This document shows positions 45,077 to 52,218 of a stretch of 61,669 nt of DNA, piece by piece. The notes beneath the pieces are model-generated. The model made no database searches. It worked only from the letters and a program-made list of their open reading frames with translations, and was not told where the DNA came from. The stretch comes from Betaproteobacteria bacterium. Its GTDB lineage: Bacteria > Pseudomonadota > Gammaproteobacteria > Burkholderiales > Rhodocyclaceae. The first letter of the stretch is position 1. Each line of letters begins with the position of its first letter. The DNA lies in NCBI GenBank assembly GCA_016234745.1, contig JACRAR010000012.1, positions 1 through 61,669 on the forward strand, in the 5' to 3' direction. The position numbers and the translations under genes were made by a program.

Positions 45077-46426
45077 GTGGCTGATCACCTGAACATTCTC
45101 GTCGTCGAGGACGATGACGCGCTGCGCGATGCCTTGCTGATCACCCTGGAATCGGCGGGCCACGCCGCCCAGGGGGCGGCGGGAGGGCAGCAAGCATTGC
45201 AGTTGTTGGGCGAGCAGGCCTTCAACATGGTGATTTCCGATTTGCGCATGGCGCCGATGGACGGACTCGAACTGTTGCGCGAGATTCGTGCGCGTTCGCC
45301 GGGCTTGCCGGTGTTGCTGATGACGGCCTTCGGCGATGTGGACAAGGCGGTTGCGGCAATGCGCGGCGGCGCTTGCGATTTCATGCTCAAGCCGTTCGAG
45401 CCGAAGACCTTGCTGGGTCAGATCGATCGCTATGCCAGCGCGCCTCTCAGCGAAGGCGTGATCGCCGAGGACCGCCTGACACGGGATACCTTGCTGCTGG
45501 CGGCGCGGGTCGCGCGCAGCGATGCCACCGTGCTGCTGACCGGTGAATCAGGCACCGGCAAGGAAGTGTTTGCACGCTATATCCATGAGCAATCCACGCG
45601 CGGCAAAGGGCCTTTCGTTGCAATCAATTGTGCGGCGATTCCGGACAACCTGCTCGAAGCAACACTGTTTGGTTACGAAAAAGGCGCTTTCACCGGAGCC
45701 CAGTCGGCGCAGGCCGGCAAGTTCGAGCAGGCCAATGGAGGTTCTTTGCTGCTTGACGAAATTTCCGAAATGCCTTTGTCATTGCAGGCGAAGCTGTTGC
45801 GCGTGCTGCAGGAACGCGAAGTGGAGCGCGTCGGCGGGAAGAAGCCGGTGGCGCTCGACATCCGCGTGCTGGCGACCAGCAACCGAGACATGGCGGAGGA
45901 GGTGAAACAAGGCGGGTTCCGCGAGGACCTCTATTACCGCCTCAATGTGTTCCCGCTGGAGATTCCGGCACTGCGCAAGCGCCCGGGCGACATTCTCCCC
46001 TTGGCCAGGCATTTCATCACCGTTCATGGTTCCCGCGCCGGCCGTTCGGCAAGCCTGTCCGATACGGCAGCGGCAAAACTTGCCGCACATTCCTGGCCGG
46101 GCAATGTGCGCGAACTGGAAAACGTCATTCAGCGTGCCCTTATTCTCGCGCCGGGGGAAACCATCGAGGCGGAGCATCTGCTGTTCTCGACCGGTGCAGC
46201 AATCCCGGTCACCATCGCCGCCAGCCCTGCTGCGGCTTCTCCGGGCCCGGGCACTTCAGGCGCCGGCGAGTCTCAGGCCAGCATGCGCGATCTGGAGCGG
46301 CAGCACATCCTGGACACCCTGGCAGCAGTCGGCGGTTCGCGGCGCTTGGCAGTGGAACGGCTCGGCTTGTCGGAGCGAACCCTGCGCTACAAGCTCAAGC
46401 AGTACCGCGACGAAGGCTATTTGTGA
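45077..46426 (+). CDS. fleR: Sigma-54-dependent response regulator (FleR/FlrC-like)
   Basis: 449 aa from GTG 45077. Receiver domain with phospho-acceptor D55 in VISDLRMAPMDG; AAA+ domain with Walker A GESGTGKE and the sigma-54 contact loop GAFTGA (about 203-208); C-terminal Fis-type helix-turn-helix (GGSRRLAVERLGLSERTLRYKL). It should activate the sigma-54 promoters found at flgB, flgK, fliE, fliK and flagellin 1. Confidence 0.95.
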   Translation: MADHLNILVVEDDDALRDALLITLESAGHAAQGAAGGQQALQLLGEQAFNMVISDLRMAPMDGLELLREIRARSPGLPVLLMTAFGDVDKAVAAMRGGACDFMLKPFEPKTLLGQIDRYASAPLSEGVIAEDRLTRDTLLLAARVARSDATVLLTGESGTGKEVFARYIHEQSTRGKGPFVAINCAAIPDNLLEATLFGYEKGAFTGAQSAQAGKFEQANGGSLLLDEISEMPLSLQAKLLRVLQEREVERVGGKKPVALDIRVLATSNRDMAEEVKQGGFREDLYYRLNVFPLEIPALRKRPGDILPLARHFITVHGSRAGRSASLSDTAAAKLAAHSWPGNVRELENVIQRALILAPGETIEAEHLLFSTGAAIPVTIAASPAAASPGPGTSGAGESQASMRDLERQHILDTLAAVGGSRRLAVERLGLSERTLRYKLKQYRDEGYL

Positions 46427-46452
46427 TGGAGCCGCGAAATAAATAGCGCGCC

Positions 46453-46468
46453 TGGCATGTGGATTGCT
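46453..46468 (+). promoter_or_regulatory. Sigma-54 promoter of fliE
   Basis: TGGCATGTGGATTGCT matches TGGCAYG-N4-TTGCW exactly. It lies 27 bp past the fleR stop, so fliE is independently expressed and a likely direct FleR target. The expected start is near 46480, giving a leader of about 40 nt. Confidence 0.85.
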
Positions 46469-46518
46469 AATAAAATCTCAGAACGGTCCGTTAACCTGTA
46501 TGGACCAGGAGGTGAAGC

Positions 46519-46848
46519 ATGGCGATAGACACTCGAAACCTTGACCAGATGTTGCTGGAGTTGCGTTCGGCAGCTGCCGCCGTGGCCGGCAAGCCGGCCC
46601 AACCGGCGGGTGCGGTAGGTGAGGGAACGGATTTCGCGCTGGCCCTGAAAAGCGCCATCGATCAGGTCGGTCAGGCGCAGCAGTCGGCACAGCAGATGAC
46701 CCAGGATTTTGCCGCGGGCAACAGCAATGTCAATTTGCAGGATGTCATGGTCAACCTGCAGAAAGCCAATATTTCCTTCCAGCAGATGGTGCAGGTACGC
46801 AACAAACTGGTTTCCGCCTATCACGACATCATGAACATGCAAGTCTAG
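46519..46848 (+). CDS. fliE: Flagellar hook-basal body complex protein FliE
   Basis: 109 aa, the usual length. FALALKSAIDQVGQAQQSAQ and LQDVMVNLQKANISFQQMVQVRNKLVSAYHDIMNMQV-type C-terminus (shown in parts) identify it. FliE joins the MS ring to the rod. It has AGGAGG 8 bp before the ATG. It is separated from fliF, its usual neighbour, by fleSR. Confidence 0.96.
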   Translation: MAIDTRNLDQMLLELRSAAAAVAGKPAQPAGAVGEGTDFALALKSAIDQVGQAQQSAQQMTQDFAAGNSNVNLQDVMVNLQKANISFQQMVQVRNKLVSAYHDIMNMQV

Positions 46849-46950
46849 TTCCGCTTCGAATTAGAACCGATAGTTTGTCGACTTCGCCTTGCCGTGCTAT
46901 AGCACTGTCCTCGGCTTGTCTTCGCCTCTCGCTTCTAATGCCAAGCGGAA
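46849..46950. repeat. 102-bp segment bounded by an 18-bp imperfect inverted repeat
   Basis: The arms are 46849-46866 (TTCCGCTTCGAATTAGAA) and 46933-46950 (TTCTAATGCCAAGCGGAA), 15 of 18 bases complementary. Inside is a perfect 12-bp palindrome GTGCTATAGCAC (46894-46905). It lies between fliE and the quinone oxidoreductase gene. It could be a small hairpin element (MITE-like) or a large terminator. Confidence 0.5.
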
Positions 46951-46972
46951 TTGGGCGGATTGGGGAGTTTTC

Positions 46973-47956
46973 ATGAAGTTCATCGCCGTCGGCCCTGCCG
47001 GCACAGCCGAATCCATGCATTTGGCGGAAGGCCCCGTCCCCGTTCCTGCTCCCGGCGAAATTCTGATCCGGGTCGATTTTGCCGGCGTCAACCGGCCGGA
47101 TGTCGCCCAGCGTGCCGGACTTTATCCTCCTCCCCAGGATGCTTCACCAATACTTGGACTGGAAGTGGCCGGACGCGTTGCCGCACTTGGCAGCGGCGTA
47201 GCCGAATGGCAGGTGGGTGACTTGGTCACGGCGTTGGTGCCAGGGGGCGGCTATGCCGAATATTGTGTGACTCCAGCGCCCCATGCCTTGCCCATCCCCG
47301 CAGGGCTGACTCTGGCTGAGGCGGCAGGCTTGCCCGAGACATGGTTCACCGTCTGGGCCAACCTGATGCAAATGGCGGGGCTCAAGGCCGGCGAGCGGCT
47401 GCTGGTGCATGGCGGCTCCAGCGGCATCGGCCTGACCGCAATCCATCTGGCACGCCATCTGGGCGTGGAGGTGATCGTGACGGTCGGCAACGCCGAGAAG
47501 GTGGCATTCTGCTTAAATCATGGCGCCGACTTTGCGATTGATTACCGACAGGAAGACTTCGTTGCCAAAGTGAAGCAAATCACCGCAGGAGAGGGCGTCG
47601 ATGTGATCCTCGACATGGTGGGCGGCGACTATATCCAGAAGAATGTGAAACTGCTGCGTCGCGACGGCCGGCTGGTGATGATCGCCTTTCTGGAAGGCAG
47701 CAAGACTCAGTTCGACTTTATGCCGGTGATGCTCAAGCGGCTGGTGCTGACCGGTTCGACCATGCGCCCGCGCAGCGTGGCCGAAAAGACGGCAATCCGC
47801 GAAGCCTTATTGCGGCAGATATGGCCAGCGCTGTCCGCCGGGCACCTCAAGCCGCATCTGCATGCCACATTCCCGTTGGGACAAGCCGCCGAGGCGCACC
47901 GGCTCATGGAGAGCAGCCAGCACATCGGCAAGATCGTGTTGCGGGTCGGCAACTGA
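46973..47956 (+). CDS. NAD(P)H quinone oxidoreductase-like protein (zinc-independent MDR family)
   Basis: 327 aa from ATG 46973, behind GGGGAG; an in-frame upstream start at 46889 lacks similarity. Family features are PILGLEVAGRVAALGSG, the NADPH-binding HGGSSGIGLTAIHLARHLG, and VDVILDMVGGDYIQKN. It resembles the PIG3/TP53I3 type. No zinc-ligand cysteine pattern is seen. It has no evident motility role and appears to be a passenger. Its stop lies in a 12-bp tandem repeat. Confidence 0.9.
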   Translation: MKFIAVGPAGTAESMHLAEGPVPVPAPGEILIRVDFAGVNRPDVAQRAGLYPPPQDASPILGLEVAGRVAALGSGVAEWQVGDLVTALVPGGGYAEYCVTPAPHALPIPAGLTLAEAAGLPETWFTVWANLMQMAGLKAGERLLVHGGSSGIGLTAIHLARHLGVEVIVTVGNAEKVAFCLNHGADFAIDYRQEDFVAKVKQITAGEGVDVILDMVGGDYIQKNVKLLRRDGRLVMIAFLEGSKTQFDFMPVMLKRLVLTGSTMRPRSVAEKTAIREALLRQIWPALSAGHLKPHLHATFPLGQAAEAHRLMESSQHIGKIVLRVGN

Positions 47957-48019
47957 GTAGGCAATTGAGTAGGCAACTGAGTAGGCAACTGAGCAGGCAA
48001 CTGAGCAGGCAACTGAGCA
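47948..48019. repeat. 12-bp tandem repeat (six units)
   Basis: GGCAACTGAGTA repeated six times with T/C changes at two positions. The stop codon of the oxidoreductase (TGA at 47954-47956) is inside unit 1, so changes in copy number would not alter the protein. It fills the gap between two convergent genes. Confidence 0.9.
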
Positions 48020-48050
48020 GGGACTGAAAGAAACCAGAGCAGGTCTCTGC

Positions 48051-49085
48051 CTACACTTTACCTTTGGCCAAACCGGCTTCGCGCGCCTTGCGCTCGCGTT
48101 CCTCTTTGATGATGTAGCGCTGCAGCAGTGCCAGCATCGGGCCCGCCAAGGACACGAACTGGCAGCCGGCACGCCTGCTCACCGGCCCGTCGCGCACGCT
48201 GACTTCGAAGGTGCTGCGCACGCGCAGCGTGGCGACGATCGTTCCAACGCCGGGCAATTCGATTTGGCACTTCTCGAACACCATGTCAGGAGCGAAAGCC
48301 ACATCTTCTGGGGGCATCACGATGCCGATGCCGCCGCCGCTGACATCAACGACATTGACCTCGATCTCGACTGCTGGCTGCTCTGGCTGATCCGCCTGAT
48401 CTTCCGGCGGCGGTATCGGGATGATGCACTTGACCGGTTGCCGAATCGGCACGACCAGCCGGAAGTTCTCGCGCCGCTGCAGACGCAGAATCGCTTCCGG
48501 CATGTCGGCGATGAAGCATTGGCGGCCGCGGTATTGCGCCAGCTTGAGGCCGTGCAGCACGAACTGGATTCTGACTTTTTCCAGGCTCGACACGCCATAC
48601 AGCTTGTCAGCCACCATCGCTTGGCGATTGGCGGCGGCATTGCCGCCGGCATACAGCGCGATGACGTTCTCCTCGTCCGAGACGGAGAAAATCGAGGTCA
48701 GGATGAAGTCATTGGCGTTGTTGAAATAGAGCGTGACGGTTTCGTTGCTGTCCTTCAATGCGCGCAGGATCGAAACAATTTCGACCTCGGAGTGCAGGAG
48801 GTATTCGCTTTCTTCCTCGGTCTGGGCCAGCTCGATCTTGAGCATGGCCTTTCTTTGCTCCTCGGCCTCGCGCAGCATAGCTTTCCTCTGCTCCTCGGCT
48901 TCCCTGAGCAGCTTGTTCTTCGCCTCTTCATAGGGCGCGAGAATCGCTTCTCTTTTTTGGATCGCCTGGAGAATCAGAGCTTTTTTCTGCTGGGCCACTT
49001 CGTTGGCCAGCAGGCGTTTCAACTCCTCCACTTCCAGGCGGATGACCTTTAGGCGTTCTTCGGTCTCTTTGGGTGTTTCGGCCAT
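48051..49085 (-). CDS. YcgR-like PilZ-domain protein with N-terminal coiled coil
   Basis: 344 aa. The C-terminal part matches YcgR: a PilZN/YcgR domain (about 95-200) then a PilZ domain with the c-di-GMP motif RRENFR (R205, R209) and DVSGGGIG. YcgR-type proteins brake the flagellar motor when c-di-GMP is high. Unlike YcgR, it has about 90 extra N-terminal residues of charged coiled coil, including a tandem REAEEQRKAML 11-mer. That part may bind a partner, by inference. Confidence 0.88.
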   Translation of the reverse strand: MAETPKETEERLKVIRLEVEELKRLLANEVAQQKKALILQAIQKREAILAPYEEAKNKLLREAEEQRKAMLREAEEQRKAMLKIELAQTEEESEYLLHSEVEIVSILRALKDSNETVTLYFNNANDFILTSIFSVSDEENVIALYAGGNAAANRQAMVADKLYGVSSLEKVRIQFVLHGLKLAQYRGRQCFIADMPEAILRLQRRENFRLVVPIRQPVKCIIPIPPPEDQADQPEQPAVEIEVNVVDVSGGGIGIVMPPEDVAFAPDMVFEKCQIELPGVGTIVATLRVRSTFEVSVRDGPVSRRAGCQFVSLAGPMLALLQRYIIKEERERKAREAGLAKGKV

Positions 49086-49170
49086 TTCGGATCCACTCGG
49101 TTCGAGCGGGTAGTTTAATCGATGTTAGGCGGCATTCAAACTGATGCCCGCCACTGAAGCCCGCCGTGTG

Positions 49171-49198
49171 GTGTCCGCAGTTGTTTCCGGGGTACTAG
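49171..49198 (-). repeat. Dispersed TAG-linked repeat after the small flhB-like gene
   Basis: The minus strand starts at the stop codon: TAGTACCCCGGAAAC, then AACTGCGGACAC. It is close to the fliQ/fliR copy and differs at a few positions. It overlaps the last codon of the gene at 49195. Confidence 0.5.
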
Positions 49199-49476
49199 GC
49201 TTGCTGCTCGAGGCGGTAGAGCCAGGCCAATAACTCCGCGACGGCGACATAAAGCTGGGGAGGAATGCGGTCATCCAGATTCGATTGCATCAGCAGTGTC
49301 ACCAGTTCCGGCGATTCGTGCACGAAAACGCCGTATTCGCGGGCGCGGCGAATGATCTCCTCGGCGACCAGGCCGCGTCCCTTGGCGACGACGCGCGGTG
49401 CCGAATCTCCCGGGGCATAGGCCAGGGCGATTGCCAGGGAACGCTGTTTGTTGGTGGCGGAGTCATCCGAGTCCAT
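49195..49476 (-). CDS. FlhB C-terminal-domain homologue (FhlB/FlhX type)
   Basis: 93 aa. It matches only the cytoplasmic C-terminal part of FlhB: SLAIALAYAPGDSAPRVVAKGRG, AREYGVFVHESPELVTLL, and IPPQLYVAVAELLAWLYRL. There are no membrane segments, and the NPTH autocleavage site is replaced by ALAYAP. Such proteins occur beside a second FliK-like gene in many proteobacteria, as here, where it directly follows (1 bp) the gene at 49477. Confidence 0.9.
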   Translation of the reverse strand: MDSDDSATNKQRSLAIALAYAPGDSAPRVVAKGRGLVAEEIIRRAREYGVFVHESPELVTLLMQSNLDDRIPPQLYVAVAELLAWLYRLEQQA

Positions 49477-50889
49477 CTACTCTTCCTTCTCCTCCTCCTG
49501 TGCCTCCCCGGCCTGCTTGATGGTCAGGCCAAGCAGGGGAATGCCCGCGGCAGTCAAGGCTTGTTCGAGCTTGGGTACGCCGTTGCGCAGGTCGGAGACG
49601 CTGCTGTCCGATGCGGACAGCAATGCGATATGTACGCCGTGCGCTCCCAGGCGCAAAGCAGCCTCGACTTCGCCGAGCCGCGGTGTTGTCAGGCGCAGGG
49701 TCGTGGACCAGGGCTCCGGTTCGCCTTGGTTTGCATCCGATTTTCTTTCGCCATCCCATTCGACCTGCCATTGCACGGTCTGGCCGGGCCAGACTTCGCC
49801 ATGCCATAACAGGCGTTGCGTGCCCGCGGCGTCCAGTTGCTGCTGCACCAGCGGCCGCAACTCATCAGGAAGGGCGGCGGTTTGCTGCGGATTGTTCTGC
49901 AAACCGGCGGGCGTGCGCTGATTCTCCGCCGCATGGCTCTCCGCGGCAGATTCTTGCGTTTGCGGCAAATTGGCCTGCATCGCCGCGGCATCCACCAATT
50001 GCTGGAACGACATGTCCTTGAGCCGCTCCGGCGATCCTGCCTCGCTGCGCAGATAAGCCGCAATTTGTGCCAAGGTCACGGGTTGTCCCTGCGCATCATG
50101 CAGCAGGCCATGCAAGCTGGTCCTGGGGGCTGATGTTGCGACGGCAGAAGGCGTCATGGGTTGCCCCGGCAGTTCTGGCGAGGCATTCAGGCCTGGTGCA
50201 GTTGCTGAAGGTTCTCCCTGCGCTTTGGGTACAGGCCCGCCTTGCGGCGACAGGGAAGCCAGCAGCATTTTCTCGGCATACGCGACAAGCTGTGCTTCAG
50301 GTTGTGAGAATTGTCCCTGTGGCTCCTGCAGCAGGCTGCCGAGCGGCAATTTGCCGGCAATCCATTGAGCTTGGTGTGCCTCGTAAAACAAGCCGCTTTC
50401 AACCACTGCCTTGCTCAGAACGGGTACAAGCTCCGCGCCGCTCTTGGGCGGCTGCGCCAGCAAGGGCTGTCCCTGGTTCAATTCCGCGGCTGGCGGCGCG
50501 CGGCCTTCCGGGGCGAGCAGCGCACTGATCATTTGCCCTACGCGGCTGAAGGTGGCATGCGGGTAAGCCGCTTCCTCCGCCGTACTCGCCGCTTTGCCTG
50601 AAATGGCCAGCTGGGCAATGACCGTCCTCGGCGTGCGGTCGATGACGACCAAGTCGAGCACGTCACCGCTCTTCACCGATTCGGGCAGGGAGAGCGTGAT
50701 ACTCTTGCCGGCGACCAGCGCGCGATAGGTGTTCTCCGGCAGTACTTCCTGGATGCGGGCGCTGAAGGCTTGCCCCGCTTTCAATTCCGGCAACTCGGAA
50801 GGAATTTCCTGCAGGGGCGTGACAGGTTGCGGCTGCAATTCATTCTGCAGGCGCACGCGCAATCCGATATCGGGTGGAATCAGTACCAT
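49477..50889 (-). CDS. FliK-like hook-length control protein, second copy
   Basis: 470 aa. A Gln/Pro/Ala-rich body ends in a Flg_hook-like domain (about 360-450: TLRLTTPRLGEVEAALRLGA, HIALLSASDSSVSDLRNGVP). The N-terminal part has ELKAGQAFSARIQEVLPENT, which FliK proper lacks. Its pairing with an FlhB C-domain gene suggests a second substrate-switch module. Its biological role is not known to me. Confidence 0.82.
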   Translation of the reverse strand: MVLIPPDIGLRVRLQNELQPQPVTPLQEIPSELPELKAGQAFSARIQEVLPENTYRALVAGKSITLSLPESVKSGDVLDLVVIDRTPRTVIAQLAISGKAASTAEEAAYPHATFSRVGQMISALLAPEGRAPPAAELNQGQPLLAQPPKSGAELVPVLSKAVVESGLFYEAHQAQWIAGKLPLGSLLQEPQGQFSQPEAQLVAYAEKMLLASLSPQGGPVPKAQGEPSATAPGLNASPELPGQPMTPSAVATSAPRTSLHGLLHDAQGQPVTLAQIAAYLRSEAGSPERLKDMSFQQLVDAAAMQANLPQTQESAAESHAAENQRTPAGLQNNPQQTAALPDELRPLVQQQLDAAGTQRLLWHGEVWPGQTVQWQVEWDGERKSDANQGEPEPWSTTLRLTTPRLGEVEAALRLGAHGVHIALLSASDSSVSDLRNGVPKLEQALTAAGIPLLGLTIKQAGEAQEEEKEE

Positions 50890-50959
50890 CGTCGCATCTC
50901 GCTAATCAGGTGAGGGCGATCTCGGGGCGATCACAGGGCGGAGTCACCGCCTGGGAGCA

Positions 50960-51292
50960 TTATGAATTGGCGCCGTAGCTTTGTTCAAGCTGCCGCTGCC
51001 TGGCATTGCTGCCAAGAAACTTGCGGAGTTGCTCCATCCAGGGCTCCGTGTGCCGCCGCACTTCGGCGTCGTCTGCCAGAATGCGCTGGATCAGTTCCGA
51101 TTTGAGCTTGAGCGCGTTGCTGGAAAGATCCGTATCGTCGCCATCAGTGAGCAGCGTGTTGCGCAGTGCCGCAACCGAACGTTCCAGATGGATCAGCATA
51201 TCCCAGTCCCGGGCACGCGCAGCCTCGACCATGCGGGCTGAGAGTGTGCTCATTTCCTCATAAAGCGCGAGTTGTGTCGGCATGAACAGCAT
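50960..51292 (-). CDS. fliT: FliT-like flagellar chaperone, copy 1
   Basis: 110 aa, all-helical. FliT binds the filament cap FliD and regulates flagellar transcription in enterics. LALYEEMSTLSARMVEAARA and DWDMLIHLERSVAALRNTLL fit the family. A later ATG (51283) is also possible. It lies in the fliT-fliT-fliS-fliD run; the second copy is upstream. Confidence 0.75.
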   Translation of the reverse strand: MLFMPTQLALYEEMSTLSARMVEAARARDWDMLIHLERSVAALRNTLLTDGDDTDLSSNALKLKSELIQRILADDAEVRRHTEPWMEQLRKFLGSNARQRQLEQSYGANS

Positions 51293-51380
51293 GGTAATGG
51301 CTAAGCAATCAGCGGGTTCGAGGAATGAGCAGCGTGAATGTCGGCTAATTCTGACTGAGCAGGCGGTTTCCAGGGGTAGG

Positions 51381-51746
51381 TTACGTATTCACTGCATAAG
51401 CCATGAGCAATTTTTTCTCGGTGTTGAGACTGCCTACGAGATTGCGCAACTCGTCTTGTCTCGGTGCGACCAGCATTCTGATTTCTTCATCGCTTGCCAG
51501 AATGGCGCGAATCAGTTCGCGCATTCTTTCTTGATTGGCTTGCGTGAAGTTGCTTCCCCGCTGCTGTTCCATCAGTGCACTGCTGATTGTGGCGCGTGCG
51601 TGTTCAAGCGTTATCAACCGTTCCCAATCGCCTTGCCGGGCAGCTTCCAGCATTTGCAGCGACTGATGCCAAATGGTTTCATACCCGGCCAGCTTCTCGG
51701 ACGCGTTTGCTGGTGTATCCCCGTATGCTGCCATAGGGTTAGCCAC
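51381..51746 (-). CDS. fliT: FliT-like flagellar chaperone, copy 2
   Basis: 121 aa, all-helical, with ETIWHQSLQMLEAARQGDWE then RLITLEHARATISSALMEQQ, which parallels the W-D-x-L-I-x-L-E pattern of copy 1. The fliS stop is only 2 bp upstream. Two FliT-like proteins in tandem could serve different clients, for example two FliD or flagellin forms; this is inference. Confidence 0.75.
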   Translation of the reverse strand: MANPMAAYGDTPANASEKLAGYETIWHQSLQMLEAARQGDWERLITLEHARATISSALMEQQRGSNFTQANQERMRELIRAILASDEEIRMLVAPRQDELRNLVGSLNTEKKLLMAYAVNT

Positions 51747-51748
51747 GC

Positions 51749-52183
51749 TTACCGCAGCGGCGGATTTGCGGTTTTTTGCGATGCTTGAATTTTTTTCGGG
51801 TCAATCTCGACCCAGGCGCTTTTGATATCACCTAGCAGGGTGCTGATTTCGTCGAGAATTTCGATCTCGTTGTGCATATTGGCGATGAGCAGACGATAGG
51901 ACATATATTCGTACAGGGAGTCCAGTTTCTCGGCCAGATCCCCGCCGGCTTTCAAGTCCAGGCTGGCGCGCAGGCCTTCATCGATGATTGAAATGGCTTT
52001 CGAGATCGCCATGCCCTTTTCGGCAATTTCCTTGCGTTGCATATGGCCGCGTGCGGCGGCAATGGAGTGCAGTGCGCCTTCGAACAACATGGTGATCAAT
52101 TTGTGCGGACTTGCAGCCGCAACCGAGCCATCGACACCAACCTTCGCATAGGCGTTTATGGCATTGCGGTTCATTGCATTCAT
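51749..52183 (-). CDS. fliS: Flagellin export chaperone FliS
   Basis: 144 aa. The N-terminal NAINAYAKVGVDGSVAAASP, KLITMLFEGALHSIAAARGH and the C-terminal SLYEYMSYRLLIANMHNEIE are diagnostic. FliS holds flagellin in an export-ready state. It lies 35 bp after fliD and serves the two flagellins nearby. Confidence 0.95.
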   Translation of the reverse strand: MNAMNRNAINAYAKVGVDGSVAAASPHKLITMLFEGALHSIAAARGHMQRKEIAEKGMAISKAISIIDEGLRASLDLKAGGDLAEKLDSLYEYMSYRLLIANMHNEIEILDEISTLLGDIKSAWVEIDPKKIQASQKTANPPLR

Positions 52184-52218
52184 TGCGAAACTCCGGCTGT
52201 ATGGCGCATATGGCGATA

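Noticed and set aside
47948-48019. CRISPR-like array
   Set aside because: The 12-bp units are contiguous with no spacers; it is a minisatellite.
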